Of a DNA stretch of 64,000 nucleotides, positions 10,370-22,974 are shown piece after piece. Every line of letters begins with the position of its first letter. Within the stretch, counting starts at the first letter, position 1. The translations under genes were made by a program, and so were the position numbers. The notes under the pieces are model-generated. The model did no database searches. It was not told the DNA's origin and was given only the letters and a program-made list of their open reading frames with translations. The stretch is from Muscardinus avellanarius. Lineage: Eukaryota > Chordata > Mammalia > Rodentia > Gliridae. The stretch covers positions 16,348,131-16,412,130 of the forward strand of contig OY726576.1 in NCBI GenBank assembly GCA_963383645.1. Direction: 5' to 3'.

Positions 10370-11610
10370 TTTTTTTTTTTTTTTGGCGGTATTGGCGATG
10401 GAACCCAGAAGGATTCTACCTCTGAGCTACACCCCCAGCCCTTGTTTTTATTCTTTATTTTGAAACAGGACTGAATTGCAAGGGTCCTCACTAAGTAGTA
10501 GCTGAGGCTGTCTGTGAACCCGGATCCTCCTATTTCAGCCTCCCAAATTTTGGCTGGGATCACAAGCGTGCGCCACCACGCCTGGCTTCTCTTAATGTTT
10601 TTAAGAACACAAAATGCTGTTATTAACTACTGTCCCCATGTTCTACAACAGAGCTCTTGAATTTGCTCCTCCTATCTGAAATTTTATATTCTTTGACCAA
10701 CATCTCATTTCCACAACTTCAACTTCTTCCCACCCTCAGCCCCTGGTAGTCACCACTTCGACGCCGCTTCTATGAGTTTGAAATTTTCAGATGCAATATA
10801 TAAAAATGATAATACAATCTGTGATTGGCTTTAGTCTACTTAACACAGTATCAGGCAGGTTTATTCATGTTTTTGCAAAGAAACTTGCTATGTTTTATTT
10901 ACTGTTTTTTTGTTCGTTTGTGGTACTGGAGAAGGAACCAGGGGCATTCTACCTCTGAGCCACACCCCCAGCCCTAGTTTTTATTCTTTATTTTGAACCA
11001 GGGTCTCACTGAGTTGCAAAGGGCCTCACTAAGTAGCTGAGGCTGGCTGCAAACTGTGGTCCTGTCTCAGCCCCCCTAATGCTCAGATTAAAAGCGTGCA
11101 CCACCACGTTCGCTATTTACTGTTTTTTTTGGGGGGGTGGTACTGGGTTTCCTGGAAACCCTACTACCTCCGGGGTGCACTCCCAGACCTATTTTATATT
11201 TTTGAAACAGGGTCTCTTAAGCCAGTGCAGTTGGCCTCGATCCTCCTGTCTCCACCTCCCAAGTGCGGGGATTACAAGTGTGCGCCACCACGCCTGGCCG
11301 CTATTTACTGTTTTACCATGTACTATATTAACCTTCTGATCAGTAAAGCGATGAAGACAATTCTAGGCTTCTCTTGTTACTATTTTTTTTTTTTTGGTGC
11401 TGAGAATTGAACCCAGAGGCATTCTACCTCTGAGCTATACCCCCATCCCACCCCAAATTTATTATTTTATTTATTATTTGGAAACAGGGTGTTACTAGGT
11501 TTTTGAGAGCCTCACTAAGTTGCTGAGGCTGGCCCTAAACCTGGGATCCTCCTGTATCAGCTTCCCAAATTCCCAAATACTGGGATTACAGGCGTGCACC
11601 ACCATGCCTG
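10370..11610 (-). repeat. Four antisense SINEs and an L1 3' fragment
   Basis: Antisense SINEs lie at about 10370-10588, 10902-11110, 11122-11300 (the TTTCCTGGAAACCCT subtype) and 11385-11610. About 10600-10880 resembles the reverse complement of an old L1 3' UTR. The phrase TATTTACTGTTTT occurs before, between and after the second and third SINEs, which marks two successive insertions at one target. Confidence 0.75.
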
Positions 11611-11861
11611 GTGTTACTGGCTTGTTTTGAAGATTCTGATATCACCTTTCTTCAATCCAGGACCCAAATACGGAATAACAAAACTGTTGTGATGTATTTA
11701 ACACGTAATCAAGGCAATCTTCCCCACAGCACCCGCACTTTGGGTTTCTAGCAGAGCTTCCTGTGTTCCTTGCATTTGCATAGCGTTCTGAGGGCTCTGG
11801 TTTGCTGAACACTAGTGTGAGAATCACTAAACTGAAACAAGGGTCTTAAAACACTAAAAAC

Positions 11862-12290
11862 AAGCCGGGTGTGGTGGGCATGCTTGTCATCCCAGCATTT
11901 GGGAGGCTGAGACCGGAGGATAGCGGTTCGCGGACAGCCTCAGCTACTTATTAAGGCCCTCTGCAACTCAGTGAGACCCTGTTTCAAAATAAAGAATAAA
12001 AAATTGGGCAGGGGGTGTAGCTCGGAGGTCAAATGCCTCTGGGTTCCATCCCCAGACCTGCAAAAAAACAAACAACAACAACAACAAAAAAAAAAAAAAA
12101 CTAAAACAAGGATCTTAAAAAACTAAAAACAAGATTGGCGTGGTGGCACATGCTTGTAATCCCAGCATTCGGGAGGCTGAGACAGGAGGATCCCGGGTTC
12201 ACTGCCAGCCTCAGCTACTTAGTGAGGACCTTTGCAACTCAGTGAGACCCTGTTTCAAAATAAAGAATAAAAAACCGGGCTGGGGGTGGT
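11862..12290 (+). repeat. Two plus-strand SINEs
   Basis: A complete composite at about 11862-12075, ending CCCCAGACCTGC plus an A/CAA-rich tail. A second copy at about 12134-12290 breaks off inside its tRNA-like half. The DNA from about 11640 to 11860 and from 12290 to 12745 is unassigned intron of copy A. Confidence 0.8.
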
Positions 12291-12749
12291 AAATGTTAAA
12301 TGGGGCCATAAGTATTGGCCCTAAACCAAGAGGATTGGTGTCCTTATAGGAAGACAAAGAGACAAGAGTGTGTGGCAGAGAGAAAAGGCCACATGAGGAC
12401 AGGGCCCCAGAGGGGCTACCGTGAGCCCAGAGTGAGGCTTCGCACAACCAAGCCTACAGACGCCTGGATCTTGGACTTTCAGCCTCCAGAATAAAGAAAA
12501 TAAATTTCCATTAAGCCACCCAGGTTGTTCGTAGAGGAGCTAACAAGAGGCATTACTTCCTTTGCACTGACCTTTCCTACAGCAAACATCTATTCATTTT
12601 TCTCACAGATAGCTGCCAAGAAAGTCGGACGAAATGAACCCAGTTTTTGTACTTAATATGAAAATGTCAAACTTCTTACTAAAAGGCAGTACCACTTGAT
12701 TTAGCATAAAATGCAATACCAGCTACATGCTACTGCTTAGCAGTGAAAC

Positions 12750-13600
12750 ACGCCAGCGAGGTGCAGTGGAGCACGCCTCTAATTCCATACTGGGGAGGCT
12801 GAGACTGGAGGATCACAGGTTCAAGGCCAGCATCAGCAACTTAGTGAGACCCTGCTTTAAAATAAAAAATCTAAGTTCTAGCCGAGCATGTTGGTGCACG
12901 CTTGTAATCTTGGCACTTGGGAGGCTGAGACAGGAGGATCACAGGTTCAAGGCCAGCCTAATCTACTTAGTGAGGTCCTCCACAACCTAGTGAGACCGTG
13001 TTTCAAAGTAAAGAATAAAAATAGGGGGGATGTAACTCAGAGGTAGAATGCCCCTGCGTTCAATTCTCTGTAGTGCAATAAAATATAAAACATAAAAATA
13101 AATAAAAAATAAAGTGGTGTATGCCTATAATCACAGTATTTGGGAGGCTGAGAAAGGAGGATTATGGGGTTGAAAACAGCCTGAGCAACTTAGCAAGAGA
13201 CACTACTTCAAACTAAAAAATAAAATTGTGGTATAACCCAGAGTTAGCATGCTTCTGAGTTAAATCCCCATCCATGCCAGGCGTGGTGGCGCACGCTTGT
13301 CATCCCCGTGCTTGGAAGATGGAGGAGAATCGCGCAGGTTCGAAGCCAGCCTCACTGGCTTAAGAGACCCTGTTTCCAAATAAAAATATAAAAAATAGGT
13401 GTCTGGGAGTGTAGCCCGGAGGTAGAAGGGTTTCCAGGAATCCCAGCACCACCCCCAAAAACCATTGTTTTGAAATCCTCATCCATTATTGCTAAAATAA
13501 ATAAACAAATATTTAAAGAAGTGAAATATAGCTGAGAGTATAGCTCAAAGAAAAAAAACACCATTGGGCTAAATTTCTAGTACCACATAAAAATTAAAAA
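12750..13600 (+). repeat. SINE cluster with nested copies
   Basis: A 7SL-like half at about 12750-12865 is followed by a full SINE (about 12883-13075), then an old SINE at about 13110-13275. A younger SINE of the CTGGCTTAAGAGACC subtype follows at 13276-13457, and a tRNA-like fragment near 13530-13590. All read on the plus strand. Confidence 0.7.
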
Positions 13601-13823
13601 TATATATGTAAAGGACAACTCCAGAATAGTAAGTTAGATCTGAGAACTGTAGTGTTCATGAACTCTTGAGTTTTACATGAAATCTTATTCAATTAAGCAG
13701 AGTCAAAAAAGATTATATAGCGTAAGACTATACAGTATACTGGCTTAGAATAGGAGTCTGCCGACATTTTCTTAGTGGAAATAAATGGTTTAAATTTTAA
13801 GGGCTAAAAGTCAAAATTGAAAA

Positions 13824-13824
<1 letters not shown>

Positions 13825-13867
<43 letters not shown>
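13825..13867. repeat. (CA)n microsatellite
   Basis: An uninterrupted run of about 20 CA units within an intron of copy A. Frames with long V/C or T/H runs here are translations of the repeat. Confidence 0.95.
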
Positions 13868-13871
<4 letters not shown>

Positions 13872-13872
13872 C

Positions 13873-14332
13873 AAGGCATGGTGCCACTTGGGATACCAGC
13901 ACTTGGGAGGCTGAGACAGGAGAATCGAGGTTCACAGACAGTCTCAGCCAAAAAATCTCAATATTGCAAAAAAAAAAAATCATAACTATTTTATTTATTG
14001 TGGCACTGGGGATGGAACCCAGGGGCATTCTACTTCTGAGCTACACCCCTAGCCCTCTTTTTTATTGATTTTGAAACAAGGTCTCACTGAGTTGCAAAGG
14101 GCCTCACTAAGTAGCCAAGGTTGTCTGCTAATCACAATATTTCTGTCTCACCACCCAAATGTTGGGATTACAAACAGTGCCCCACCACACATGGCTTATT
14201 CCTTATTTTGAAACAGAGTCTCACTAAATTACAGAGGACTTCACAAAGTAGCTGAGGCTGGCCCTGAACCTGTGATCCTCCTGTCTCAGCCTAAAAAGTA
14301 CTGAGGTTACAAGCATAAGCCATCTCACTCCG
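13873..14332. repeat. SINE fragments on both strands
   Basis: A plus-strand 7SL-like half (about 13873-13960) is followed by an antisense composite (about 13995-14195) and another antisense head without its tRNA part (about 14196-14332). Confidence 0.7.
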
Positions 14333-14652
14333 CTTTTGCAATATTCCTGATCTTTAAAAAAAAAAACAAAAACATAGTAGCAAGAGAAAGAACCCCATAA
14401 ATATGTGAGAGGGTGGAGTAACCCCGGGAAGGCCAGGGCTTCCTGGAGGAGGAAGGCGACAGGAGACCCAGGGAAGTGCTCACAGGGTGAGGATGAGGTC
14501 TGGAGGGGAGGCCGAGCCAGGCAACGTGAACGCAGGCCGAGAGCTCCATAGCGCAGCTCCCTGCACTCGGGCTCGGCACCGCCTCCCTCCGGCCTCTCGG
14601 CTGCTCACACCCTGCATCCTGGAGCTCACTGGCCCAGTTTCCTGCCACTCAC

Positions 14653-14748
14653 CCGCACGGGAGGCTGGCGCGCATCTGCTCTCTTCTCTCCACGCCTCTT
14701 TCCCTTGCTCCAGCTGGACGATCAGCTTTGGCTTAGAAAACGGAATTC
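14653..14748 (-). CDS. ZNF133: ZNF133 copy A, KRAB-B exon
   Basis: A 96-bp exon with acceptor CCTGTGGGCAG and donor GTGCGG|GTGAGTG. It starts in phase with the G left by the KRAB-A exon and ends with one base that joins the finger exon. It encodes a KRAB-B box: G-I-P-F-S-K-P-K-L, then VQLEQGKEAW and REESR. In this family KRAB-B strengthens the KRAB-A interaction with TRIM28. The exon and about 200 bases downstream are nearly identical in copies B (31609-31704) and C (61560-61655). Confidence 0.9.
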
Positions 14749-15019
14749 CTGCCCACAGGAAAGGAAGACAAGATGACCTTACGTCGTGGGTCAAGGGCCA
14801 GGGAAGAAATCAGAGGCAAGACAGGTGAGGAGCTTGAAAGGGTGCGGCAAGGACCTGAACGAGTGGGGCCGATCCACTCATGGAGGCGCTGATTCTGTTC
14901 CAAGCCAGGTGGATGAACACCGCCGTCACCCATCACGGAAAATAAGTTACTAAAGAAGAGAGCCCAGCTCAGAGGAAAAGGCCCAGAAATGCAGAGTATC
15001 AGCCAGAGCGCATGTGCGT

Positions 15020-15020
<1 letters not shown>

Positions 15021-15062
<42 letters not shown>
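15021..15062. repeat. (AC)n microsatellite
   Basis: About 20 AC units in the KRAB-A to KRAB-B intron of copy A. Copies B and C do not carry it at the equivalent place. Confidence 0.95.
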
Positions 15063-15065
<3 letters not shown>

Positions 15066-15151
15066 TCAATTCGACAAACCTTACCTTCATGGGAAAAACA
15101 AAATAGTTTTGGTTTTGAGTGCTACCCAAAGACCCAGTTAAAAATAAACAC

Positions 15152-15771
<620 letters not shown>

Positions 15772-15969
15772 CTAGATCCTGCCTCTACTGCACCGCGGTT
15801 GCCATGGGTGCTGACACCTTTAAACCCTGTCCCTATCCAGCCAGCTGCACTTGTGAACACATACATTCAATGTCCTGGGTGGTCTGCTTGGGGTATACAT
15901 GAGAAAATGAAAAATCCCTAAGTTTTTGGAACTTTACCTCTATGTAGAAGAACAAACATAAAAAGTAAA

Positions 15970-16835
15970 CAACAAAGCCGGGCGTGGTGCCACATGCTTG
16001 TAATCCTGGTACTTGGGAGGCTGAGACAGGAGGATCACAGGTTCAAAACCTGCCTTGGCAGTGTAGCAAGGCTCTCAGAAACCTAGTGAGACCCTGTTTC
16101 CAAATAAACAAAAAATTGGGCTGGAGGTATGTCTTGGAGGTTGAATGCTTCTAGGTTCAATCTCTAGTGCCAAATAAATAAACAAACAAACAAACAAACA
16201 ACAGTAAAGTATAAAGACTGAGTTTTAAGAAGTTAAAAGATCAAATAGAGCCGGGTGTGGTGGGCACGCTTTTAATCCCAGTGTTCAGGAGGCTGAGACC
16301 CGAGGATCATGGTTAGCAGACAGCCTCAGCTACTTCGTGAGGCACTCCATAACTTAGTGAGGCCCTGTTTCAAAATTAAAAGTAAAAAATAGCGAAAGGG
16401 GTGTAGCTTGGAGGTTGAATGCCCCTGGATTCCATCCCCAGACCCGCAAAAAAAAAAAAAAAATCAAATGTATAATATCTTCAAATTTCATATATGCAGA
16501 AGCATGCACTCAGAATTTCATTTATTTTTAATGGTAAGTAGCATTCACTACCAGCATATACTACATTTTGTACTAGTAATTCTACTTGTGGGTATATACA
16601 GAAAAGAAATAGAAAGTAAGAATTGAAAAAGCCAGGTGTGGCGGCGCGCGCTTGTCACCCCAGCATTCGGGAGGCTGAGACTGGAGGATCGTGGTTCGCG
16701 GACAGCCTCAGCTACTTAGTGAGGCCTCTGCAACTCAGCGAGACTCAGTTTCAATATAAAGAATAAAAACTAGGGCAGGGGTAGTAGCTTGGAGGTCGAA
16801 TGCCCCTGGGTTCCATCCCCAGACCCGCAAAAAAA
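15970..16835 (+). repeat. Three plus-strand SINEs
   Basis: Composite SINEs at about 15975-16185, 16250-16450 and 16630-16835. The last two are of the CCCCAGACCCGC subtype with long A tails. About 16480-16625 between them is L1-like. The 290 bases between the KRAB-A exon and this cluster are paralogous to the upstream flanks of the KRAB-A exons in copies B and C. Confidence 0.8.
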
Positions 16836-16849
16836 AAAAAAAAAAAAAA

Positions 16850-18205
16850 AAGAATCACATAGGAATTCGTCAGTGTGCATGGCAGAACTCTTCACAGTAG
16901 TCAGCAGCTGTGTCCGTGGTAGAAGAAGCCCGATGAGCAGCCTGCCTGTAGCAGACGCTCCAGGTTCACTTCTAAAGAGGGCTACACAGTGCTCATCTTG
17001 GCAGTCAAGGCACCACGTATGAAGTCCACTCTTCCACTGGAGAGAGCAGAGCGGCAGAGGCCCAGGTCTACGTGAAGAGAGGTCCAGGGTCCCGGCTGAC
17101 CCAGCCGTCAGCCAGCCCACTGCAGTACCAAATGTGGGAGGAACCCAAATGAGGCCCCAAATGACTAGTTGAGGTGAGATCTGTAACTTGGAGCAGAGGA
17201 ACAGCTCAGCTTGTGGATGGAGAATGATGGAGATGAACATGGCTGTCTGCTAAGCACCAGTTTAGGATGGTCTGCTGTGCAGTTGTCCAGAATCAGAAGC
17301 CTCTGAGACACGTTGCGCCCCCTCTCTCCTCAAACACCCCGCACCCATCACCCACCCACATGTGGACTCAGTCACCATGCCCAAGGCTTCTTCCCCACCT
17401 GCACGTCACACCGCTTCCCAAGGCCGCCTGCCTCTGCCCCGCTGACTCTCCCCGTCCCCCACCTCACAGCAGCCGCGGCCCCAAGACAATAAGAGCCTCC
17501 TCAGCGCCCTGCAGACCATCGCCCCAGATCCCATGTGCCTCAGCCGCTGCTCACAGGAGCTCTACAACACACTATGGCTGGGTTATTGCTTTGTGTGGTC
17601 AATATTTATTAAGCTGCATGTTATATTGCATTAGTTACATATTTATATGTCATATTTAGTAAGGGTGCAGCACTCTTGCAAACACTGGTGACTCAGCAGT
17701 GAACAAAGACACCTGCTGTCACTGTCAGGGAGGAGAAAGGAGGCATATGAAGTGCATGAGTAAAACACCGCGTGTCAGAGAGTGATGAGCCTGGAGGAGC
17801 CATAAAGTACAGTGGAAGAAGCAGGGAGGGAAGTGGGCTGGGTCGTGGAATACGAAGTGGCTGACTGGGAAAGGCCTCTCTGAGGTGAGTAAGTAAAATC
17901 TGTAAGGTATGAAGGAGGAGATATGCTGTTGGAGGACGGCCACGGACCGATGCAGAAGTCAGGCTGCGCCGGTCACCATGGCTGCTGTGCTATGACGGAG
18001 GGGGCAGCGGGGAAGGGTCCGGATCTTGAATGGGAGGTAGGACCCGGCCTGGAAGGTGCTGGTTTTGAGTTTGGGTGAGGTGAGAAGCCACTCTAGGGTT
18101 TTGAACAAATGCATCATGCGATGTGAATTTTACTTGAAGAGATGCTTGTGGTTGCTGTACTGATATATCTTAGCCGGCGGAAAGGGAATGATTCACGAAA
18201 TCACT
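16850..18205. other. Intronic DNA: L1-like start, then unassigned
   Basis: About 16850-16940 resembles an L1 fragment also seen near 59830 (GTGTGCATGGCAGAACTCTTCACAGTAG). From about 17240 to 18205 I find no gene, repeat or RNA that I can name. The 130-residue frame at 17267-17659 is proline-rich, low-complexity and has no recognisable domain. Confidence 0.4.
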
Positions 18206-18207
18206 CA

Positions 18208-18482
18208 GGCCAGGCATGGTGGTGCGCACCTTTGATCCCATTACATGGTAGGCAGAGGCAGGGGAATTGCAGATTGGAGGCAGCCTCAGACTCAGAGAGA
18301 CTCTAACACTATGAAGTGAAGGAATAAAACAACCTAGTGAGATCTTATTTCAAAATACACAATAAAAATGTCTGGGGCAGTAGCTCAGAGGCAGAATGCT
18401 TCTGGGTTCAGTTTCTAGTACTTAAAAAAACAAGATTGAGAGAGAGAGAGAGAGAGACCGACAGACAGACAGACAAACACAC
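18208..18482 (+). repeat. Old SINE followed by (GA)n/(CAGA)n
   Basis: A diverged composite SINE (about 18208-18425) has a tail that has become GA and then CAGA repeats. Confidence 0.7.
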
Positions 18483-18599
18483 AACCCTACTCAAAGGCAA
18501 TGATCCAGATGGAATGGTGGCCTGGACCTTTCTGGAAGCATCAGGGCTTGCAGACTGTTAGGGCTCGAATTTGCTTAATGTAGGTAGGGTACAAGGGTG

Positions 18600-18770
18600 T
18601 GTCACGAGGTCAGAGTGAGAGCTAGAACATGGCTCAGCCAGATCAGAAGGAAGAGGAGGAGAGACAGAGACAGGTACACCACCATGCTGCATTCCAGAAG
18701 GTTCTCCCTTTTCCTGCCTCTGCCCAGTGCTTTTCTGACTGGGGAAAAAGATACATTTTAAATAATTGAG
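18600..18770 (-). other. Intron segment shared with copy C
   Basis: The reverse complement matches about 54925-55080 of copy C, sharing CTTCTAGAATCCAGCATGGTG-like and TCTGATCTGGCTGAGCCATG-like phrases. This marks the extent of the duplication in the long 5' intron. No exon signal is visible. Confidence 0.6.
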
Positions 18771-18799
18771 GAATATTAAATATGGACTGGAAGCTGGAC

Positions 18800-19585
18800 T
18801 CTGCGGGCGGGGCGCACACTTGTAATCTCAGCATTTGGGAGGCTGAGATGGGGATCCCGGTTCACGGACAGTCTCAGCTACTACTTAGTGAGGTCCTTTT
18901 CAACTCAGTGAGACTCTACTGCAAAATAAATAAGAAATTGGGCTGGGGTGTAGCTTGTGGTAGAATGCCTTTGGGTTCCATCTCCAGTATTGCAATGAAA
19001 AATAATTAATTAAAAAATAAATATGGATGGCATAACAAATTGCACATGTTAAAATCATACATATCTTAGCCGGGCGTGGTGGCGCACGCTTGTAATCCCC
19101 GCGCTTGGGAGGCTGAGACAGGAGGATTGCACGGGTTCGAAGCCAGCCTCAGCTACTTAGTGAGGTTTTCAGCAACTTAGTGAGACCCTGTTTCCAAATA
19201 AAATATAAAAAAGGTCTGGGAGTATAGCCTGGAGGTAGAAAGCCTCTGGGTTCCACCCCCAGTACCACCAAAAAAAAAAAAAAAAAAAAAATACATACCT
19301 TAAAATAAAATTATATAATATCTTATGTGTTAGAGATACCTACTTGAAGTTATATTCAGGTGAAATGATCAATCAGGCCAGCCATGATGGTGTTTACCTG
19401 TAACCCTAGTACTTGGAAGGCTGAGACAGGAGGACCACAGGTTGGCAGACAGCCTCAGCAAGTAATGAGACTCTCATCAACCTAGTGAGACCCTGCTTCA
19501 AAATAAAAATAAAAATGAAATAGGACTGAGGAAGTAGCTAAGAGGTAGAATGTGCCTAAGTCCCATCCCCATTACGACACACAGA
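18800..19585 (+). repeat. Three plus-strand SINEs
   Basis: Composites at about 18800-18990, 19067-19275 (young, with GTAATCCCCGCGCTTGG and a 22-base A tail) and 19378-19585 (old). They lie in the 5' intron of copy A. Confidence 0.8.
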
Positions 19586-19925
19586 AAAGAACAAATGATA
19601 AATATGGGATTTGCTATGAACTACTCTAGCAGGAAGAAGAGTGAGAGCGACAGAAGACAGAACTGAATGCTGACAGTTTCAGAGCACCACACAGCCAGGC
19701 AGGAGAACCGACAGCAGCCGAGAGAGAAATGCGGGACTATGGGTGGAGGAGCAGTGAGGGGAGCATCAGGCTCCGTGCTCCCTGGAGAAGCTCTCACTGT
19801 TAGAGCCTCTTGTCCTAGAGGAACCAGCTGGAGCTCCGATCCTTGGAGAGAACACTGCGGGAAATGCAAACATTGAACGCAGAAAACCTGCACATGGTTC
19901 AAGAGGCAAAGGCAGAGGCGCTCAC

Positions 19926-19998
19926 CTGAGCCGGGCAGTCAGGAGCACAGGAGTCCTCCCTCTCCCCAGCAGGCAGTCCTCCTGGGCAGCCAGGATCA
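19926..19998 (-). other. ZNF133: Candidate 5' UTR exon of ZNF133 copy A, acceptor altered
   Basis: Paralogous to the 74-bp noncoding exon of copy C (53365-53438): CTGGCTGCCCAGGAGGACTG and onward. The donor (GGCTCAG|GTGAGCG) is intact. The acceptor position reads CCTG instead of CCAG, so this exon may be skipped or spliced from elsewhere in copy A. It is noncoding, because the start codon is in the KRAB-A exon. Confidence 0.55.
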
Positions 19999-20171
19999 CA
20001 GGACACAGAGCAAGAACAAAAAGTGTTCAGCGAAGTCACTGGGAATCCTCCAGGGCCAACACGGCGGCACCTCCTCCTCCTTAAGCACCAGGGAGGGACC
20101 TGCCACAGAAGACAAGGACAGGCTGTGAGCGGCTTCCTAGGCGCAGAGCTGGGATGTGGTCTAGGAGCTGA

Positions 20172-20286
20172 GCCTGCCAGCGGTAGCAGTGGAGTTCACA
20201 TGTAATCCCAGCATCTCAGGAGGCTGAGGCAGAAGGATTTCAAACTTGAGGCCAGCCAGGAAACTTAGCGAGACCCTATCTCTAAC

Positions 20287-20317
<31 letters not shown>

Positions 20318-20588
20318 TATGCCGGGAGTGGCGGCACACGCTTGTAATCCCAGCATTCTGGAGGCTGAAACTGGAGGATCGCAGTTCGTGGACAGCCTCA
20401 GCTACTTAGTGAGGCCCTTTGCAACTCAGTGAGACTGGGTTTCAAAATAAAGAATAAAAAATAGGGCAGGGGGTGTAGCTCGTAGGTCAAATGCCCCTGG
20501 GTTCAATCCCCAGATCCCCCCTCAAAAAAAGAGCTAGGGTGTAACTCAGTGTTAGAGTCGCCCTGAATTCAATCCCCAGAACCACAAG
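20172..20588 (+). repeat. SINE split by a second SINE
   Basis: The outer 7SL-like half (about 20172-20290) ends in a 30-base A run. A full younger SINE occupies about 20317-20528. The outer tRNA-like half returns at 20531-20588 (GAGCTAGGGTGTAACTCAGTG). Confidence 0.8.
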
Positions 20589-21379
20589 AAGGAAACAAGG
20601 GAGGGAGGAAGCCTTCTGTGACATGCTGTTAGCACTGAGCCTCCAGCGTTCCTCTGCTACTAATAATGAAAAGAAACACTTACTGAGCACTTACTATATA
20701 CTAGAAACTGTTCCAGGCACGGTGTGAGTCTCACCTCTTCTGTCCTTACATTCCAATCAAGTATATGCTGTTACCACTTCACAGATGAGAACACTGAGGC
20801 ACAGTGAGATCAGTCTCTCGCCCCAGGTGACAAACCTGTAAAGTGACAACGGTAGAAATCTGGCTGTGGAGACGAGGCTCTTAAAGGTTGTCCAGATTCT
20901 TCGAGATGAATCAAGATTGGCCATGAGGCTCTTCAGTGTGGATTCTGGTTGACAAGTATGGGGAGGTCTACGTACTTCTGGCCATTTCTCAATTTAAAAC
21001 ATTAAAATGGAATTGAAAATCCTGTGGTTTTAGGCGTCAATGCTGGTCCCCTGGACCTGTGAAAAACTTGCTGAATGAGCTCCAGCTCGACCTCCTTCCC
21101 CAGGGCCCCAAACCAGAAATGATCATACGAATTGGTACCCAAGATCGTGCCACAGTGTCCACCCAACGCCCACCAAACTCACGCCTGTCTGGATAAGCCC
21201 GCCTGCCCCTCGCCCCTCTTTAGAAAGGCAGGATGGTTGGGCCTGAAGACCACCAGCTCCCAACCAAGCAAAATTCCAGACACCTGGCCCTGGGGACAGT
21301 CCCCACCCATCGCCTAGGAGAAGAGGCAGCGCTCTGCACTCATCCACCACCCGGCTTTTAAGGGTTCACCGCACTCCCC

Positions 21380-21930
21380 TGAGATTCATGCCTACACACA
21401 ATGAGACGCGCAAGCAGCACGGCCGGAGCCACGCAGAGCAGCCACTCTGCTCTGCTCGCCATCTGCATGGCCGGGCTCGTCTCGCTGACCAGCCCTTCAG
21501 GGCTTCCCTTCACATCTCCCAGGAGCCTCACTCACCAGCGCTACCAAAGAATAAGGGTCGCTCCAGCCACTGGCCAGGACGCGCCTCCGGCAGGACTCCA
21601 GAACTACAGGTCCCAAGATGCTCTGCGCAGCGCGGGGGCGGGGCGCCACCGCTCCTCCCAGATGCTCTGCGGCGCCCATGGCTCCGCTGGGTCTGTCTCT
21701 GGGTGATGCGTTCTGGCCAGCTGGAGAATGGTGCCCTATTTTACTGAAAGTCACGCTCATAAGTCACGTAGCGTCTCCCAGGTGAGCTCCCACCCTGCCG
21801 GCACCTGCTCGATGCTTCTGCCTCGCAGACTACACTTCCCTGCGACCCCTAGAGCGACTTCCGCATCCGGGGCCTGCCTCCCGAACCCGGACCCTGCTTT
21901 GGGCTTCTTGCTGGCGGTCGCTGGAATTGC
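21380..21930 (-). promoter_or_regulatory. ZNF133: CpG promoter and first exon of ZNF133 copy A
   Basis: CpG-dense DNA with two ACTAYRNNNCCCR elements: ACTACAGGTCCCA from 21603 and ACTACACTTCCC from 21829, the latter next to ETS-like CTTCCGC. The minus-strand donor TAGCGCTG|GTGAGTGAGG puts the 3' end of exon 1 at 21536. Transcription would run leftwards towards the KRAB-A exon at 15.7 kb. About 5 kb away, copy B has a promoter pointing the other way. Confidence 0.7.
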
Positions 21931-22049
21931 CAGCTTTCTTTCTTGCTCAGTCGCTGTTACTGGGGCCTCGGATCTCCACAGCCGAACTGTGGAGTTGGAA
22001 ATCTGCGCGCATGCTGGCGTAGTCTCCTGCTGATCGTATACATTTGGGG

Positions 22050-22097
22050 GAGGGGAACTGGGGATTGAATCTACCCTTCCTCCCAGCTACACCCCAA

Positions 22098-22130
<33 letters not shown>

Positions 22131-22455
22131 GGGTCTGGGGATGGAACCCAGAGGCATTTGACCTCCGAGCTACACCGCCTGCCCTATTTTTATTCTTCCG
22201 GGTCTCGCTGAGATGCAGAGGGCCTCACTAAGTAGCTGAGGCTGTCCGCGAACCGCGATCCTCCGGTCTCAGCCTCCCAAATGCTGGGATTACGAGCGTG
22301 CGCCACCACGCCCGGCCCAACCTTTTATTTTGAAACTGGGTCTTTAGGTTGCCGAGACCCTGGATCAGTAGCTGAGGCTGGTCTGGAACCCGTCATCCTC
22401 CTGTCTCAGACCCCCAAGTACTGGGATTACAGGTGTGCACCACCACCCCTGTCCT
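22050..22455 (-). repeat. Old SINE split by a young SINE
   Basis: The old antisense composite shared with block a is interrupted at its T-rich linker by a younger antisense SINE (about 22100-22318). CCAACCTTTT is duplicated on both sides. Block a has the unbroken old element. Confidence 0.85.
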
Positions 22456-22974
22456 CATAAATCTTTTAAACCTACACTTAGGGTCTCCATGAGGCTGAGC
22501 GGTCACTCTCCTAGGTCTCACACTCAGGACCACGTAGACAGGGACTTGGAGCTCATGCCCGCAACCCACACATCTCGCTGCGGCTGCCTGAGACCATTTT
22601 TGTCTTGCTGTTGGCCAGGTTCTCCGGATCTTGTTTGGGATCTTCCTTGAGAACAACGTTGTGCCCAATCTGAAGGCAAAATGGAAGCCTCTCTTCTTTG
22701 GAGATGTCGTGTAGCTAGCTAGACCTCAGCAGAGGGGATTGCCTGGAACTGACCCCAAAGGCACCCGCAGATCTTCGGTCTCCCACTCCCATGTGGGAAA
22801 GGGGTGAGAAACACAGGGTCGCCCAAGTGCCACGTGCAAAGTGCAGCCAGTCATCCCAATAGTAATATGTATAAAAGGTGTCCAGAGAGGCCCTTGAAAA
22901 CTCTACAAGGCCTCACTCCCGGAGTAGAGTTTCCACAACCTCAATTGTTTAAACACCCGACAGAAACAGTGTGG

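Noticed and set aside
17267..17659. A 130-codon proline/serine-rich plus-strand frame in the copy A intron
   Set aside because: No domain, no splice or promoter context, antisense to copy A, and low-complexity composition.
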